From the NCBI GenBank assembly GCA_046733475.1, contig JBKPPF010000048.1:1-15741 (forward strand): a stretch of 15,741 nt of DNA, written 5' to 3'. Of this stretch, positions 5,828-12,750 are shown piece by piece. The notes under the pieces are model-generated. The model saw only the letters and a program-made list of their open reading frames with translations, ran no database searches and had not been told where the DNA came from. Numbering within the stretch: position 1 is the first letter of the stretch; each line of letters starts with the position of its first letter. The DNA is from DATEOR01 sp046733475. Its GTDB lineage: Bacteria > Actinomycetota > Thermoleophilia > Gaiellales > Gaiellaceae. Made by a program: the position numbers and the translations under genes.

Positions 5828-7878
5828 GATGCCTTCGCCTCCTCGCGCTCTTTCTGAGCGGTCTCGATGATCTTCTGTGCGATGTGCGTCGGCACTTCCT
5901 CGTAGCGAAGGAAGCCGAGTGCGTAGTCGCCGCGGCCACCGGTGAGCGAGGTGAGGGACTGCGAGTATGTGAGCACCTCCGCCATCGGCACCTCGGCCTT
6001 GATGCTCGTCATGCCGCCGCGCGGCTCCATCCCGTGCAGACGCCCACGGCGCGAGTTGAGGTCGCCGTTGACCGCGCCCACCGCATCGTCGGGAACCGTC
6101 GCCTCGAGCGTCATGATCGGCTCGAGGAGCACGGGGTCGGCCTTCTCATAAGCGGCCTTGAACGCCATCGAACCGGCGATCTTGAACGCCATCTCCGAGG
6201 AATCCACGTTGTGGTACGAGCCGTCCACGAGCAGAACGCGGACGCCCTGCACCGGCGCGCCTGCGAGCTCGCCGCGGGCCATCGCCTCCTGGATGCCCTT
6301 GTCGACCGCGGGCCGGAAGCCCTGCGGGATGACGCCGCCGACAATCTTGTCCACGAACTCGTAGCCCTCGTGGCCGGAGAGCGGCTCGAGCACGATGTGG
6401 CAGTCGCCGAACTGGCCGCGGCCGCCGGTCTGCTTCTTGTAGCGCCCCTGCGCGCGCGACTCCTTGCGGATGGTCTCGAGGTACGGCACGCGCGGCTGGT
6501 GGAGGTCGACGTCGACGCTGAAGCGCCGGTGGAGGCGGTCCACCGCGACCTCGACGTGCATCTGCGAGAGGCCGGCGAGGAGCTGCTCCCCTGTCTGGTC
6601 GTCGCGGCGCAGCACGAGGGTCGGATCCTCCTCGGCGAGGCGCCGGAGCGCGGTCGCCATCTTCTCCTCGTCGCCCTTGGCCTTCGGAGTGATCGCAAAG
6701 CTCATCACCGGTTGCGGGAAATCGAGAGCGGGCGCCTCGGACACGTCGTCCTTCTCGAGCAGGAGGTCGCCGGTCATGACGTCCTTCAGCTTGGCAACGG
6801 CGCCGATGTCACCGGCCTGGAGGACGTCGGCGGGCGAGTGCTCCTTCCCCTGGAGGATGAGAAGCTGGCTGAACCGCTCCTTGCCCCTCGTGCGCGGGTT
6901 GACGAGGTTCGAGTCGGAGCCGACCGAGCCCGAGAGGACACGGAAGACGTTGATGCGCCCCGCGAAGGGATCCGCGACAGTCTTCCAGACGAAGGCCGCG
7001 GCGCCGTTCGCTTCGATGCCGAGGTCGAGCGGCTTCTTCGCAGGCGAGGGCACGCCCTCCACGAGCAGGTCGAGGAGGCCGGTCGTGCCGAGGTTCTTCG
7101 TCGCCGAACCGCAGAGAACCGGGAAGAGATGGTCGTTCGAGACCGCGTTCTTCAGGGCGGCGGCGAGCTCCTCGCCCGACACCTCTCCCTCCTCGAGATA
7201 GCGCTCCATGAGCGCCTCGTCGGTCTCGACGACGGCGTCGACGAGCTGCTCGCGGTAGGACGCGGCCTGCGCGGCGATCTCGTCCGGGATGTCGACCGGG
7301 TCGCCCTCACGCCCGCCCTCCGGAGACATGTACGCGCGCATGTGGAAGAGGTCGACGATGCCCGTGAGCTCGTGCTCGTGGCCGATCGGGATCTGCACCG
7401 CCACGCACTTCTTGGAGAACTGCTCGCGCGCCTGGTCGAGCACGACGAAGAAGTCCGCGCGCTCGCGGTCGAGCATGTTGACGAAGAGGACGCGGGAGAG
7501 GCCGAGCTGCTCGGAGCGGTCCCAGAGCCTCGTCGTCTGCACCTCCACCCCGTTCACGCCGTTCAAGACGAAAAGGGCGCCTTCGACGACGCGGAGCGCG
7601 GCGATCGAGTCCGCCTGGAAGCCGGGATCGCCGGGCGCGTCGATGAGGTTCAGCTTGCGATCCTGCCACTCGGCGTGGCACACCGCCGCGGCCAGCGACA
7701 TCTGGCGCTTTTGCTCGTCCTCGTCCCAGTCGGCGACGGTCGTACCCTGTTCGACTGCGCCGAGCCGGTTGGTCGCGCCGGACTGGAAGAGCATGGCTTC
7801 GACGAGGGACGTTTTGCCTGTCCCCCGATGGCCGACCACAACGACGTTACGGATCTTCCCCGGTTCCGAAGGAGCCAC
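5824..7878 (-). CDS. Elongation factor G-like translational GTPase (EF-G2 type)
   Basis: A 684-residue protein with the five-domain EF-G order. The G domain has the P-loop GHRGTGKTS at 16-24, G3 DAPGD at 80-84 and G4 NMLD at 134-137. Domain II begins near 290 (GRINVFRVLSGSV). Domains IV-V include QTGGRGQFGD and the C-terminal LTGGRGDYALGF. It departs from housekeeping EF-G: the catalytic His of DTPGH is Asp84, the Lys of NKxD is Met135, and switch I reads RQMSL instead of RGITI. Relatives of the EF-G2 type also lose this His (often Tyr), and a mycobacterial member has been reported to bind nucleotide without ribosome-stimulated hydrolysis, so a regulatory or non-canonical ribosome role is likelier than plain translocation. 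GTG 7878 is the only usual start, since an in-frame TAG lies 15 bases upstream. It heads the minus-strand operon. Confidence 0.92.
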   Translation of the reverse strand: MAPSEPGKIRNVVVVGHRGTGKTSLVEAMLFQSGATNRLGAVEQGTTVADWDEDEQKRQMSLAAAVCHAEWQDRKLNLIDAPGDPGFQADSIAALRVVEGALFVLNGVNGVEVQTTRLWDRSEQLGLSRVLFVNMLDRERADFFVVLDQAREQFSKKCVAVQIPIGHEHELTGIVDLFHMRAYMSPEGGREGDPVDIPDEIAAQAASYREQLVDAVVETDEALMERYLEEGEVSGEELAAALKNAVSNDHLFPVLCGSATKNLGTTGLLDLLVEGVPSPAKKPLDLGIEANGAAAFVWKTVADPFAGRINVFRVLSGSVGSDSNLVNPRTRGKERFSQLLILQGKEHSPADVLQAGDIGAVAKLKDVMTGDLLLEKDDVSEAPALDFPQPVMSFAITPKAKGDEEKMATALRRLAEEDPTLVLRRDDQTGEQLLAGLSQMHVEVAVDRLHRRFSVDVDLHQPRVPYLETIRKESRAQGRYKKQTGGRGQFGDCHIVLEPLSGHEGYEFVDKIVGGVIPQGFRPAVDKGIQEAMARGELAGAPVQGVRVLLVDGSYHNVDSSEMAFKIAGSMAFKAAYEKADPVLLEPIMTLEATVPDDAVGAVNGDLNSRRGRLHGMEPRGGMTSIKAEVPMAEVLTYSQSLTSLTGGRGDYALGFLRYEEVPTHIAQKIIETAQKEREEAKAS
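5838..5844 (-). promoter_or_regulatory. Ribosome binding site deciding the CTG start of the zinc-ribbon gene
   Basis: GAGGAGG, followed by CGAAGG, lies inside the last codons of the EF-G-like gene, ten bases before CTG 5827; the inner GAAGG is four bases before it. Both spacings are workable for CTG 5827. Confidence 0.5.
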
Positions 7879-7906
7879 GGACGGTCGAGTCTATCGGCTT
7901 CGCGCC

Positions 7907-9850
7907 ATGGGATTCGGGGTCTACGCGTCGAAACACCCGCCCGTGAGACGCGTCACAATCCTTGCGCTAGCCGCAGCGGCGGCCGCGCTTTTCCTCCCGG
8001 CCGGTGCGAGCGCGGATCTCGCCGATGAGCAGGCGCTCGCGGACCGGTTCGCGCCGGTTGTGCAGCTCGTCGCGCAAGACGAGGAATGCGGACCAGGCGA
8101 GCCCTTCGAGCCGATCGACGTCGACCTCCTCTTCGGCGAGAACACCGTGGCGCTTCGCGGCCCCTGGAACGCGTCCGACCTCGTGAAGATCGCACCAGAG
8201 GCCACTGACCTCGCACACCGATTCGAATACCACCTCGACTACCCGGGAAGCGCGCTCGACCCAGGCTGCGACTACGAGCTCTGGAATCGGCACCTGACCG
8301 AAGGAAGCCCGCCCACGGTCTACGCACACGCGGCGACCGATCCGGGCCATCCCGGCCAGCTGTCGCTGCAGTACTGGTTCTTCTACGTCTACAACCAGTT
8401 CAACAATCTCCACGAGGGCGACTGGGAGATGATCCAGCTCGACTTCGAGGCCGCCGATGCCGGCGAGGCGCTGTCGCAGCGGCCGGTCCGTGTCGGCTAC
8501 AGCTCCCACGAGGGCGCCGAGAGCGCGGGTTGGGGCGACGACAAGCTCGAGATCGTCGACGGTACACACCCCGTCGTCTATCCTGCCGACGGCTCGCACG
8601 CGAACAAGTTCGGAGACGCGCTCTACCTCGGAAGCTCCGCCGAAGCCGGAGTCGGCTGCGACGACACCGAGGGCCCGCACCGCGAGATCCGTCCGGTCGT
8701 CAAGACGATCCCGAGCGACCCCACCGCGGCTGCGGAGGCCTATCCCTGGATCACCTTCGCGGGCCGGTGGGGCGAGCTTCAGAAGGCGTTCTTCAACGGC
8801 CCGACCGGCCCGAACCTGAAGACCCAATGGACGGAGCCGATCGAATGGTCGGGCGACTGGCGGGACCGAAGCTACGCGGTGCCCGCGGGCGGCCTGTTCG
8901 GGACCCACGCGACGGACTTCTTCTGCGTCGCGGTCGAGCAAGGCTCGCGCGGGCTCGTCCAGCTCCTGCGGAGCCCGCTTGCCTTCCTAATCGTCCTCGT
9001 CACCGTTCTTGCCCTCGCCATCTTCGTCATCACGCGCACCACCTGGAGCCCCGTGGCTCCCCTCCGCGTCGCCCGCAGGCGAAGCGCCGGACAGATCCTC
9101 CGGGCGTCGGCCCGGATGTACGTCCGGCACGCCCCCCTCTTCCTCGGGCTCGGGATCCTCTTCATCCCGCTCGGCATGGTCATCTCGCTCGTGCAGGCGA
9201 CCGTCCTGGGCGGCTTCGGGCTCGTCGGCGTGAGCGTCTCGGGCGAATCAGCCGGAACGGTTGTCCTCTTCGTCACTGCATTGGGCGCGTCCCTTGCGCT
9301 CTTCGGCCTCGCCCTGCTCCAGGGTGCGACGAGCTGCGCCCTCGCTCGCCTCGACGCGGGCGAGCCGATCGGCTCGGTCGAGGCATACCGGCTGACCTTG
9401 GCGAAAGGTCGCGCGCTCTTCGGGTCTCTCTCGTTGGCCGTTTTCGGCGGGCTCGCGCTCGTCGGCACGGGGATCCTCATCCCGGTCGCCGCCTGGCTCG
9501 CCGTTCGCTGGGCGTTCCTCGCCCAGGCGATCGTGCTCGAGGACACCTCCGCCCTCGGGTCGCTCACGAGAAGCGGCCGGCTCGTGCGCCACCGCTGGCT
9601 CCGCGTCGCCGGTCTCGTCGGGGTCGGAGCGTTGCTCGCGCTCCTCGCGGGCCCATTCATCGGAGCGCTCCTAATCCTGCTCACGGACGCGCCGCTGGCC
9701 CTCATGAACGTGCTCGCCGGGATCGTCTACGCGCTCGCAATGCCCTTCGTCGCCCTTGTCACCACGTATCTCTATTTCGACGCGCGAGTCCGGCAGGAGC
9801 TGCCGGCCGAGCGCGATCGTGACGAGATCCCCGCAGAGATCGCGATCTAG
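7907..9850 (+). CDS. Exported Vps62-like domain fused to a polytopic membrane domain
   Basis: A 647-residue protein from ATG 7907; GTG 7943 (635 residues) would also keep the whole signal peptide. A signal sequence spans about 14-36, ending LFLPAGASA. The exported part (37 to about 350) carries a Vps62-like signature, SLQYWFFYVYNQFNNLHEGD at 153-172 followed by WEMIQLDF, plus four Cys (61, 121, 251, 340) that could form disulfides. The remainder holds roughly six membrane segments (about 356-376, 409-435, 449-475, 505-535, 565-595, 598-625) and resembles the membrane domains found in glycerophosphodiesterase-type and DUF975-like proteins. The function of bacterial Vps62-like proteins is unknown. 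No catalytic site is claimed. The gene diverges from the EF-G-like gene 28 bases away, and a GNAT gene follows after six bases. Confidence 0.8.
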   Translation: MGFGVYASKHPPVRRVTILALAAAAAALFLPAGASADLADEQALADRFAPVVQLVAQDEECGPGEPFEPIDVDLLFGENTVALRGPWNASDLVKIAPEATDLAHRFEYHLDYPGSALDPGCDYELWNRHLTEGSPPTVYAHAATDPGHPGQLSLQYWFFYVYNQFNNLHEGDWEMIQLDFEAADAGEALSQRPVRVGYSSHEGAESAGWGDDKLEIVDGTHPVVYPADGSHANKFGDALYLGSSAEAGVGCDDTEGPHREIRPVVKTIPSDPTAAAEAYPWITFAGRWGELQKAFFNGPTGPNLKTQWTEPIEWSGDWRDRSYAVPAGGLFGTHATDFFCVAVEQGSRGLVQLLRSPLAFLIVLVTVLALAIFVITRTTWSPVAPLRVARRRSAGQILRASARMYVRHAPLFLGLGILFIPLGMVISLVQATVLGGFGLVGVSVSGESAGTVVLFVTALGASLALFGLALLQGATSCALARLDAGEPIGSVEAYRLTLAKGRALFGSLSLAVFGGLALVGTGILIPVAAWLAVRWAFLAQAIVLEDTSALGSLTRSGRLVRHRWLRVAGLVGVGALLALLAGPFIGALLILLTDAPLALMNVLAGIVYALAMPFVALVTTYLYFDARVRQELPAERDRDEIPAEIAI

Positions 9851-9856
9851 CCTCTC

Positions 9857-10309
9857 ATGCAGTTTTCGCTCAGGAGAGCGACCCCGGAGGACGCGCCCGC
9901 GATCGCGGATATCCACCTCCGCGCACGGCGGGAATGCATGTCCTACCTTCCCGATATCCACAGCGCCGAGGACGTGCTGGCGTGGATTCGCGAGATCATG
10001 CCCCAGCACGACGAGGTCTGGGTCGCCGAAGCCGATGGACACGTCGTGGGGTTCTTCGCGCTGAGCGACAACGTCCTCTTCCACCTCTACGTCTACCCCG
10101 AGCACCACGGCCAGGGCGCCGGCAGCCTCCTCTTCGACCGCGTCACGGAGCTCGCTCCGGACGGCTTCCGGCTCTGGGTCTTCCAGCGAAACACACAGGC
10201 CCGGCAGTTCTACGAGCACCGTGGAATGCGTGTCCTCGAGCTGACCGACGGCTCCAGGAATGAAGAACGTGAGCCCGACGCGCTCTACGAGTGGCTGCCG
10301 GGCCCCTGA
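9857..10309 (+). CDS. GNAT-family N-acetyltransferase
   Basis: A 150-residue, single-domain GNAT fold transferring an acetyl group from acetyl-CoA. It begins with the family's SLRRATPEDAPAIADIH. The acetyl-CoA loop is visible in YPEHHGQGAGSLLFD, right after strand 4 (LFHLYVYPEHH), and motif B in WVFQRNTQARQFYEHRGM. The acceptor is unknown; similar proteins are often annotated generically. It sits six bases downstream of the Vps62-like gene and is very likely cotranscribed. Its stop lies only six bases from the stop of the convergent sigma factor gene, leaving no room for a separate terminator. Confidence 0.93.
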   Translation: MQFSLRRATPEDAPAIADIHLRARRECMSYLPDIHSAEDVLAWIREIMPQHDEVWVAEADGHVVGFFALSDNVLFHLYVYPEHHGQGAGSLLFDRVTELAPDGFRLWVFQRNTQARQFYEHRGMRVLELTDGSRNEEREPDALYEWLPGP

Positions 10310-10315
10310 ACCTGC

Positions 10316-11104
10316 CTAGTCCTGCGACTGCCTGGTCATCGAGGACGAGAGCCGCGCCTTCAGGCGCAGGATCGCCTTCGTGTGCAGCTGGGAGACGCGC
10401 GACTCGGTGACACCGAGCACCTCGCCGATCTCCCGCAGAGTCAGCTCCTCGTAGTAGTAGAGCGTGACGACGAGCTTCTCGCGCTCGGGGAGGCGCGAGA
10501 TCGCCTCGCCGAGCGCTTCGCGCACTTCGGTGTGCGCCATTGCCGACTGCGGCTCGGCGGCGGCCGGGTCCTCGATAGTGTCGATGAGCGCGACGGCGTC
10601 TCCGCTCGAGCCCGGGCTCGCCCAGAGCTCGTCAAGAGCGGCGATCGAGGAGCGGGAGATCTCGAGGAGCGAATCCTGAAACTCCTCCTCGGTGATGCCG
10701 AGCTTCGTGGCGATCTCCTCGTCGGTCGGCGCGCGCGTGAGACGCGACTCGAGGTCGGCGATCGCGCGCTCGATGTCGCGCGCCCGGGCCCGCACGGAAC
10801 GGGGCACCCAGTCCATCGAGCGCAACTCGTCGATGATCGAGCCTTTGATGCGTGCGATCGCGTACGTCTCGAACTTGATGTCGCGGGCGGGGTCGAACCG
10901 CTCTATCGCGCCGATCAGGCCGAGGAGCCCGTACGAGACGAGGTCGCCTTCGTCGACATGAGCGGGCAGTCCACTCCCGAGCCGCCCGGCGACGTACTTG
11001 ACGAGCGGCGCGTACGTGAGGATCAGCCGGTCGCGGAGCCCTCGGTCGGCCGTGCGTTTGAACTCCTGCCAGAGAACACGGGTGTCAGTCGCCTGGTCGG
11101 CCAT
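10316..11104 (-). CDS. whiG: FliA/WhiG-family RNA polymerase sigma factor
   Basis: A 262-residue sigma-70 group 3 factor of usual length. Region 2 runs from about 30 to 105, with DLVSYGLLGLIGAIERFDP and FETYAIARIKGSIIDELR followed by DWVPRSVR (regions 2.2-2.4). Region 3 includes APTDEEIATKLGI. Region 4 includes LPEREKLVVTLYYYEELTLR and a helix-turn-helix LREIGEVLGVTESRVSQLH. This is the WhiG/FliA type, which drives sporulation genes in streptomycetes and motility genes in flagellated bacteria; no flagellar or sporulation gene is visible here to decide. No anti-sigma factor gene adjoins it. ATG 11104 is chosen, as it precedes the conserved LWQEFKRT, though no clear ribosome binding site is seen. 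A 54-residue membrane protein gene lies 21 bases upstream. Confidence 0.94.
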   Translation of the reverse strand: MADQATDTRVLWQEFKRTADRGLRDRLILTYAPLVKYVAGRLGSGLPAHVDEGDLVSYGLLGLIGAIERFDPARDIKFETYAIARIKGSIIDELRSMDWVPRSVRARARDIERAIADLESRLTRAPTDEEIATKLGITEEEFQDSLLEISRSSIAALDELWASPGSSGDAVALIDTIEDPAAAEPQSAMAHTEVREALGEAISRLPEREKLVVTLYYYEELTLREIGEVLGVTESRVSQLHTKAILRLKARLSSSMTRQSQD

Positions 11105-11125
11105 CGCAGCGAAAGAATACGGTGC

Positions 11126-11290
11126 TTAGCGGAACGTCCTGTAGGCAAGCTCTCCCATCCACACCGCCAGCGCACCGGACGCGACCGCGATCACCCACGC
11201 TCCGCCGCCCGCGCTGCCCGCAAAGATTGCGATTGCGGCGAAGCCGACGGCCAGAATGAGGAAGAGAACGCCGAGGGGTCTGCGTCGCAC
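11126..11290 (-). CDS. Small two-TM membrane protein, 54 residues
   Basis: A short frame from GTG 11290 to TAA 11126. It begins VRRRPLGVLFLILAVGFAAI, and has two hydrophobic segments (about 6-24 and 31-46, WVIAVASGALAVWMG) joined by a Gly/Ser turn (AGSAGGGA), ending ELAYRTFR. The positive-inside start, high GC third positions and tight 21-base spacing to the sigma factor support a real gene. Function is unknown. It diverges from tRNA-Trp, 22 bases away. Confidence 0.62.
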   Translation of the reverse strand: MRRRPLGVLFLILAVGFAAIAIFAGSAGGGAWVIAVASGALAVWMGELAYRTFR

Positions 11291-11295
11291 CCGGG

Positions 11296-11301
11296 TATCA
11301 T
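11296..11301 (+). promoter_or_regulatory. Possible -10 box of tRNA-Trp
   Basis: TATCAT lies 11 bases before the first tRNA base, nearly the same spacing as the TATAAT of tRNA-Gly. No convincing -35 hexamer is seen 16-18 bases upstream. It lies just upstream of the start of the divergent small membrane protein gene. Confidence 0.4.
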
Positions 11302-11312
11302 GCGCTTCGCCT

Positions 11313-11385
11313 AGGGCCGTAGCTCAACTGGCAGAGCACCGGTCTCCAAAACCGGGGGTTGAAGGTTCGAGTCCTTCCGGCCCTG
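11313..11385 (+). tRNA. tRNA-Trp(CCA)
   Basis: A complete cloverleaf. The acceptor AGGGCCG (11313-11319) pairs with CGGCCCT (11378-11384), with discriminator G at 11385 as expected for tRNA-Trp. The D arm is AGCTCAACTGGCAGAGCA. The anticodon stem CCGGT/ACCGG encloses CTCCAAA, anticodon CCA. The T arm GAAGG/CCTTC encloses TTCGAGT. CCA is not encoded. A recombinase remnant lies about 560 bases downstream, so the 3' end may once have served as an integration site. Confidence 0.97.
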
Positions 11386-11390
11386 TAAGG

Positions 11391-11416
11391 GAAAGCCCCG
11401 CATACGCGAGGCTTTC
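11391..11416. terminator. Hairpin between tRNA-Trp and the Hsp20 gene
   Basis: GAAAGCC (11391-11397) pairs with GGCTTTC (11410-11416), and the loop can add an inner CGC/GCG stem. It lies six bases after tRNA-Trp and between convergent units, so it may terminate both. The following plus-strand sequence (GTTCTCC) is only weakly T-rich. Confidence 0.55.
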
Positions 11417-11445
11417 GTTCTCCGAGACGACAACGTATAGCCGTA

Positions 11446-11468
11446 TTGGTACCGGCTTTTGGTACCGG
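11446..11468. repeat. Short direct repeat with palindromic core
   Basis: TTGGTACCGG occurs twice (11446-11455 and 11459-11468), with a 13-base period. Its GGTACC cores are self-complementary, so the two copies can also pair as a 6-bp hairpin. It lies between the tRNA-Trp hairpin and the Hsp20 stop codon. It could be a remnant recombinase arm site or a weak terminator; neither is proven. Confidence 0.6.
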
Positions 11469-11479
11469 AATGGCCCGGC

Positions 11480-11929
11480 TTAGCCCCGACGGGACGTACC
11501 TTCAATCGTTTGCTTCTCGCCGCCACCTCCAACGGCGATCCGTCTTGGCTTTGCCTGCTCAGCAATCGGGATCGAAAGGGTAAGGACGCCGTTCTCGTAG
11601 TTCGCCTCAATCCGGTCAGTATCGAGGCTCTCTCCGAGAAGAAGCTGTCGTGTGAACTGACCCTGTGGCCGCTCTCGGATGACTACTTGGTCCTCCTCCT
11701 CGGACTCGAACCGTCGCTCGGCCGACACCGTGAGCATGTTGTTCTCGGCGGTCAGCTCTATCGAATCAGAGTCCACACCGGGTAGGTCGAGGTGAACGAA
11801 GAACTCGTCGGCCCGACGATAAGCGTCCATAGGGAAGCTTCGAGGGCTCCCTCGGCCGCCTCCGAGCATCATTTGCTCAGTGAGCCGGTCGAGATCACGA
11901 AAAGGATCGAACCGGATGATTGACGACAT
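11480..11929 (-). CDS. Hsp20/alpha-crystallin small heat shock protein
   Basis: A 149-residue ATP-independent holdase that keeps unfolding proteins soluble. A short N-terminal arm (IIRFDPFRDLDRLTEQM) precedes the alpha-crystallin domain at about 35-130, with DEFFVHLDLPGVDSDSIEL and the family's YENGVLTLSIPI at 111-122. The C-terminal IxV-type tail is RRIAVGGGG. ATG 11929 follows a perfect AAGGAGG with five-base spacing. No CIRCE or HAIR-type operator is visible upstream. The gene starts 16 bases after the stop of the recombinase remnant on the same strand, so its promoter must lie within that remnant. It may be surviving cargo of a former mobile element, or simply a neighbour. Confidence 0.95.
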   Translation of the reverse strand: MSSIIRFDPFRDLDRLTEQMMLGGGRGSPRSFPMDAYRRADEFFVHLDLPGVDSDSIELTAENNMLTVSAERRFESEEEDQVVIRERPQGQFTRQLLLGESLDTDRIEANYENGVLTLSIPIAEQAKPRRIAVGGGGEKQTIEGTSRRG

Positions 11930-11934
11930 CGAAT

Positions 11935-11941
11935 CCTCCTT
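11935..11941 (-). promoter_or_regulatory. Strong ribosome binding site of the Hsp20 gene
   Basis: AAGGAGG on the minus strand, five bases before ATG 11929. It is the best Shine-Dalgarno sequence seen among the genes of this window. Confidence 0.85.
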
Positions 11942-11945
11942 TCCG

Positions 11946-12371
11946 CTACTTCCGGTGAAAACTTACCCGACCAGCCACCAAAGCATTCGGTCCGAAAAGG
12001 CGCTGCTCGAGGACTTCGGCCTCGGCCCGGAACGTCTCGCCGGCCAAGTCGATGTAGCCCTGAGTTGTCTTGAAGTCCGAGTGTCCCGCCCTCGCCATGA
12101 GTGCGGCGGGTGAAACGCCGGCGGCGGCTGAGTTCGTGATGGATGTATGTCGCCCATCGTGGAAGGGCCGCATCCGCTTATCCACGGCCGCCCCTGTCAT
12201 GGCTTCTCGGAGAGTTCTCGCGTAACGCTTGTGATCGAGCACCGACCCCTTTTCGGGGTGGCAGAAGACCCGCTCCTCGTCGCCTGAGAAAGCGGTGCGG
12301 CAACGTTGCTGCCAGAGTTCCTCGGCGAGCTTGGGCCCGAGCGACGACGGTTGACCCGCAGTGCGACTGAC
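11946..12371 (-). pseudogene. C-terminal remnant of a tyrosine recombinase (integrase)
   Basis: The frame is open from a TAG at 12374-12372 down to TAG 11946 and gives about 140 residues with no proper start; GTG 12242 is internal. Recognisable from about 12345 onward: SSLGPKLAEELWQQR, RVFCHPEKGSVLDHKRY, then the catalytic box RPFHDGRHTSITNSAAAG, AGHSDFKTTQGYIDLAG and a C-terminal helix. The second-half catalytic residues remain (HxxR as HDGRH, His in AGHSDF, Tyr in QGYIDL). The DNA-binding N-terminal domain and the first catalytic Arg are gone, so it cannot be active alone. The break lies near 12350, where an Ig-like fragment of opposite orientation begins. It resembles integrases of actinobacterial integrative elements. 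Confidence 0.85.
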
Positions 12372-12676
12372 CTAGCGGGTAATTCCAAGTCCGCCTCGGT
12401 CACGGTCAAGATCGACAAGAACGCTCCGACGATCAACGGCTCGGCCAACCCTGCCGCGAATGCGAACGGGTTAGAACAACACCGACGTGGACGTGAACTT
12501 CACCTGCTCCGATGCCACTTCCGGTGTTGAGCGCCTGCGGTCCGGACGTGACCCTGTCCAGCGAAGGCGCTGGCCAGTCGGCAAGCGGCTCGGTCCAAGA
12601 CGAGGCTGGTAACTCCGCCTCCACGACCGTCAGCAACGTCAACATCGATAAGACTGACCCGAGCGTCAGTCTCGTC
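12351..12676 (+). pseudogene. Decayed Ig-like repeat surface-protein fragment
   Basis: Three successive frames join into one protein stretch. 12351-12470 reads SATDLAGNSKSASVTVKIDK then NAPTINGSANPAANANG. 12475-12528 reads NNTDVDVNFTCSDATSGV. 12530-12676 reads CGPDVTLSSEGAGQSASGSV, QDEAGNSASTTV and NVNIDKTDPSVSLV. Such ATDxAGN and DKTxP motifs are typical of tandem Ig-like domains in large secreted actinobacterial proteins. Two +1 shifts (near 12470 and 12527) and a TAG (12472-12474, where a Trp is expected) interrupt it. Both ends of the original gene are missing: the 5' side stops at the recombinase remnant, and the 3' side fades at about 12676, before the end of the coiled-coil gene. Confidence 0.75.
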
Positions 12677-12750
12677 GTCGCCTTAAGATCCCTCGGCGGT
12701 CACGAGTGAGCTCGTCGTCGCGCTCAGAAGAGAACAGCAGGTTGACTCCT

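Noticed and set aside
7289..7906. N-terminal extension of the Vps62-like frame
   Set aside because: Ser/Arg-rich and antisense to the EF-G-like gene; a proper signal peptide begins only after 7907.
5884..8028. 714-codon plus-strand frame
   Set aside because: Exactly opposite the EF-G-like gene; Arg/His/Val/Glu-rich mirror composition typical of antisense frames in GC-rich DNA.
10382..11314. 310-codon plus-strand frame
   Set aside because: Antisense of the sigma factor and the small membrane protein.
11930..12100. CIRCE or HAIR heat-shock operator upstream of Hsp20
   Set aside because: No matching inverted repeat seen between the Hsp20 start and the recombinase catalytic box.
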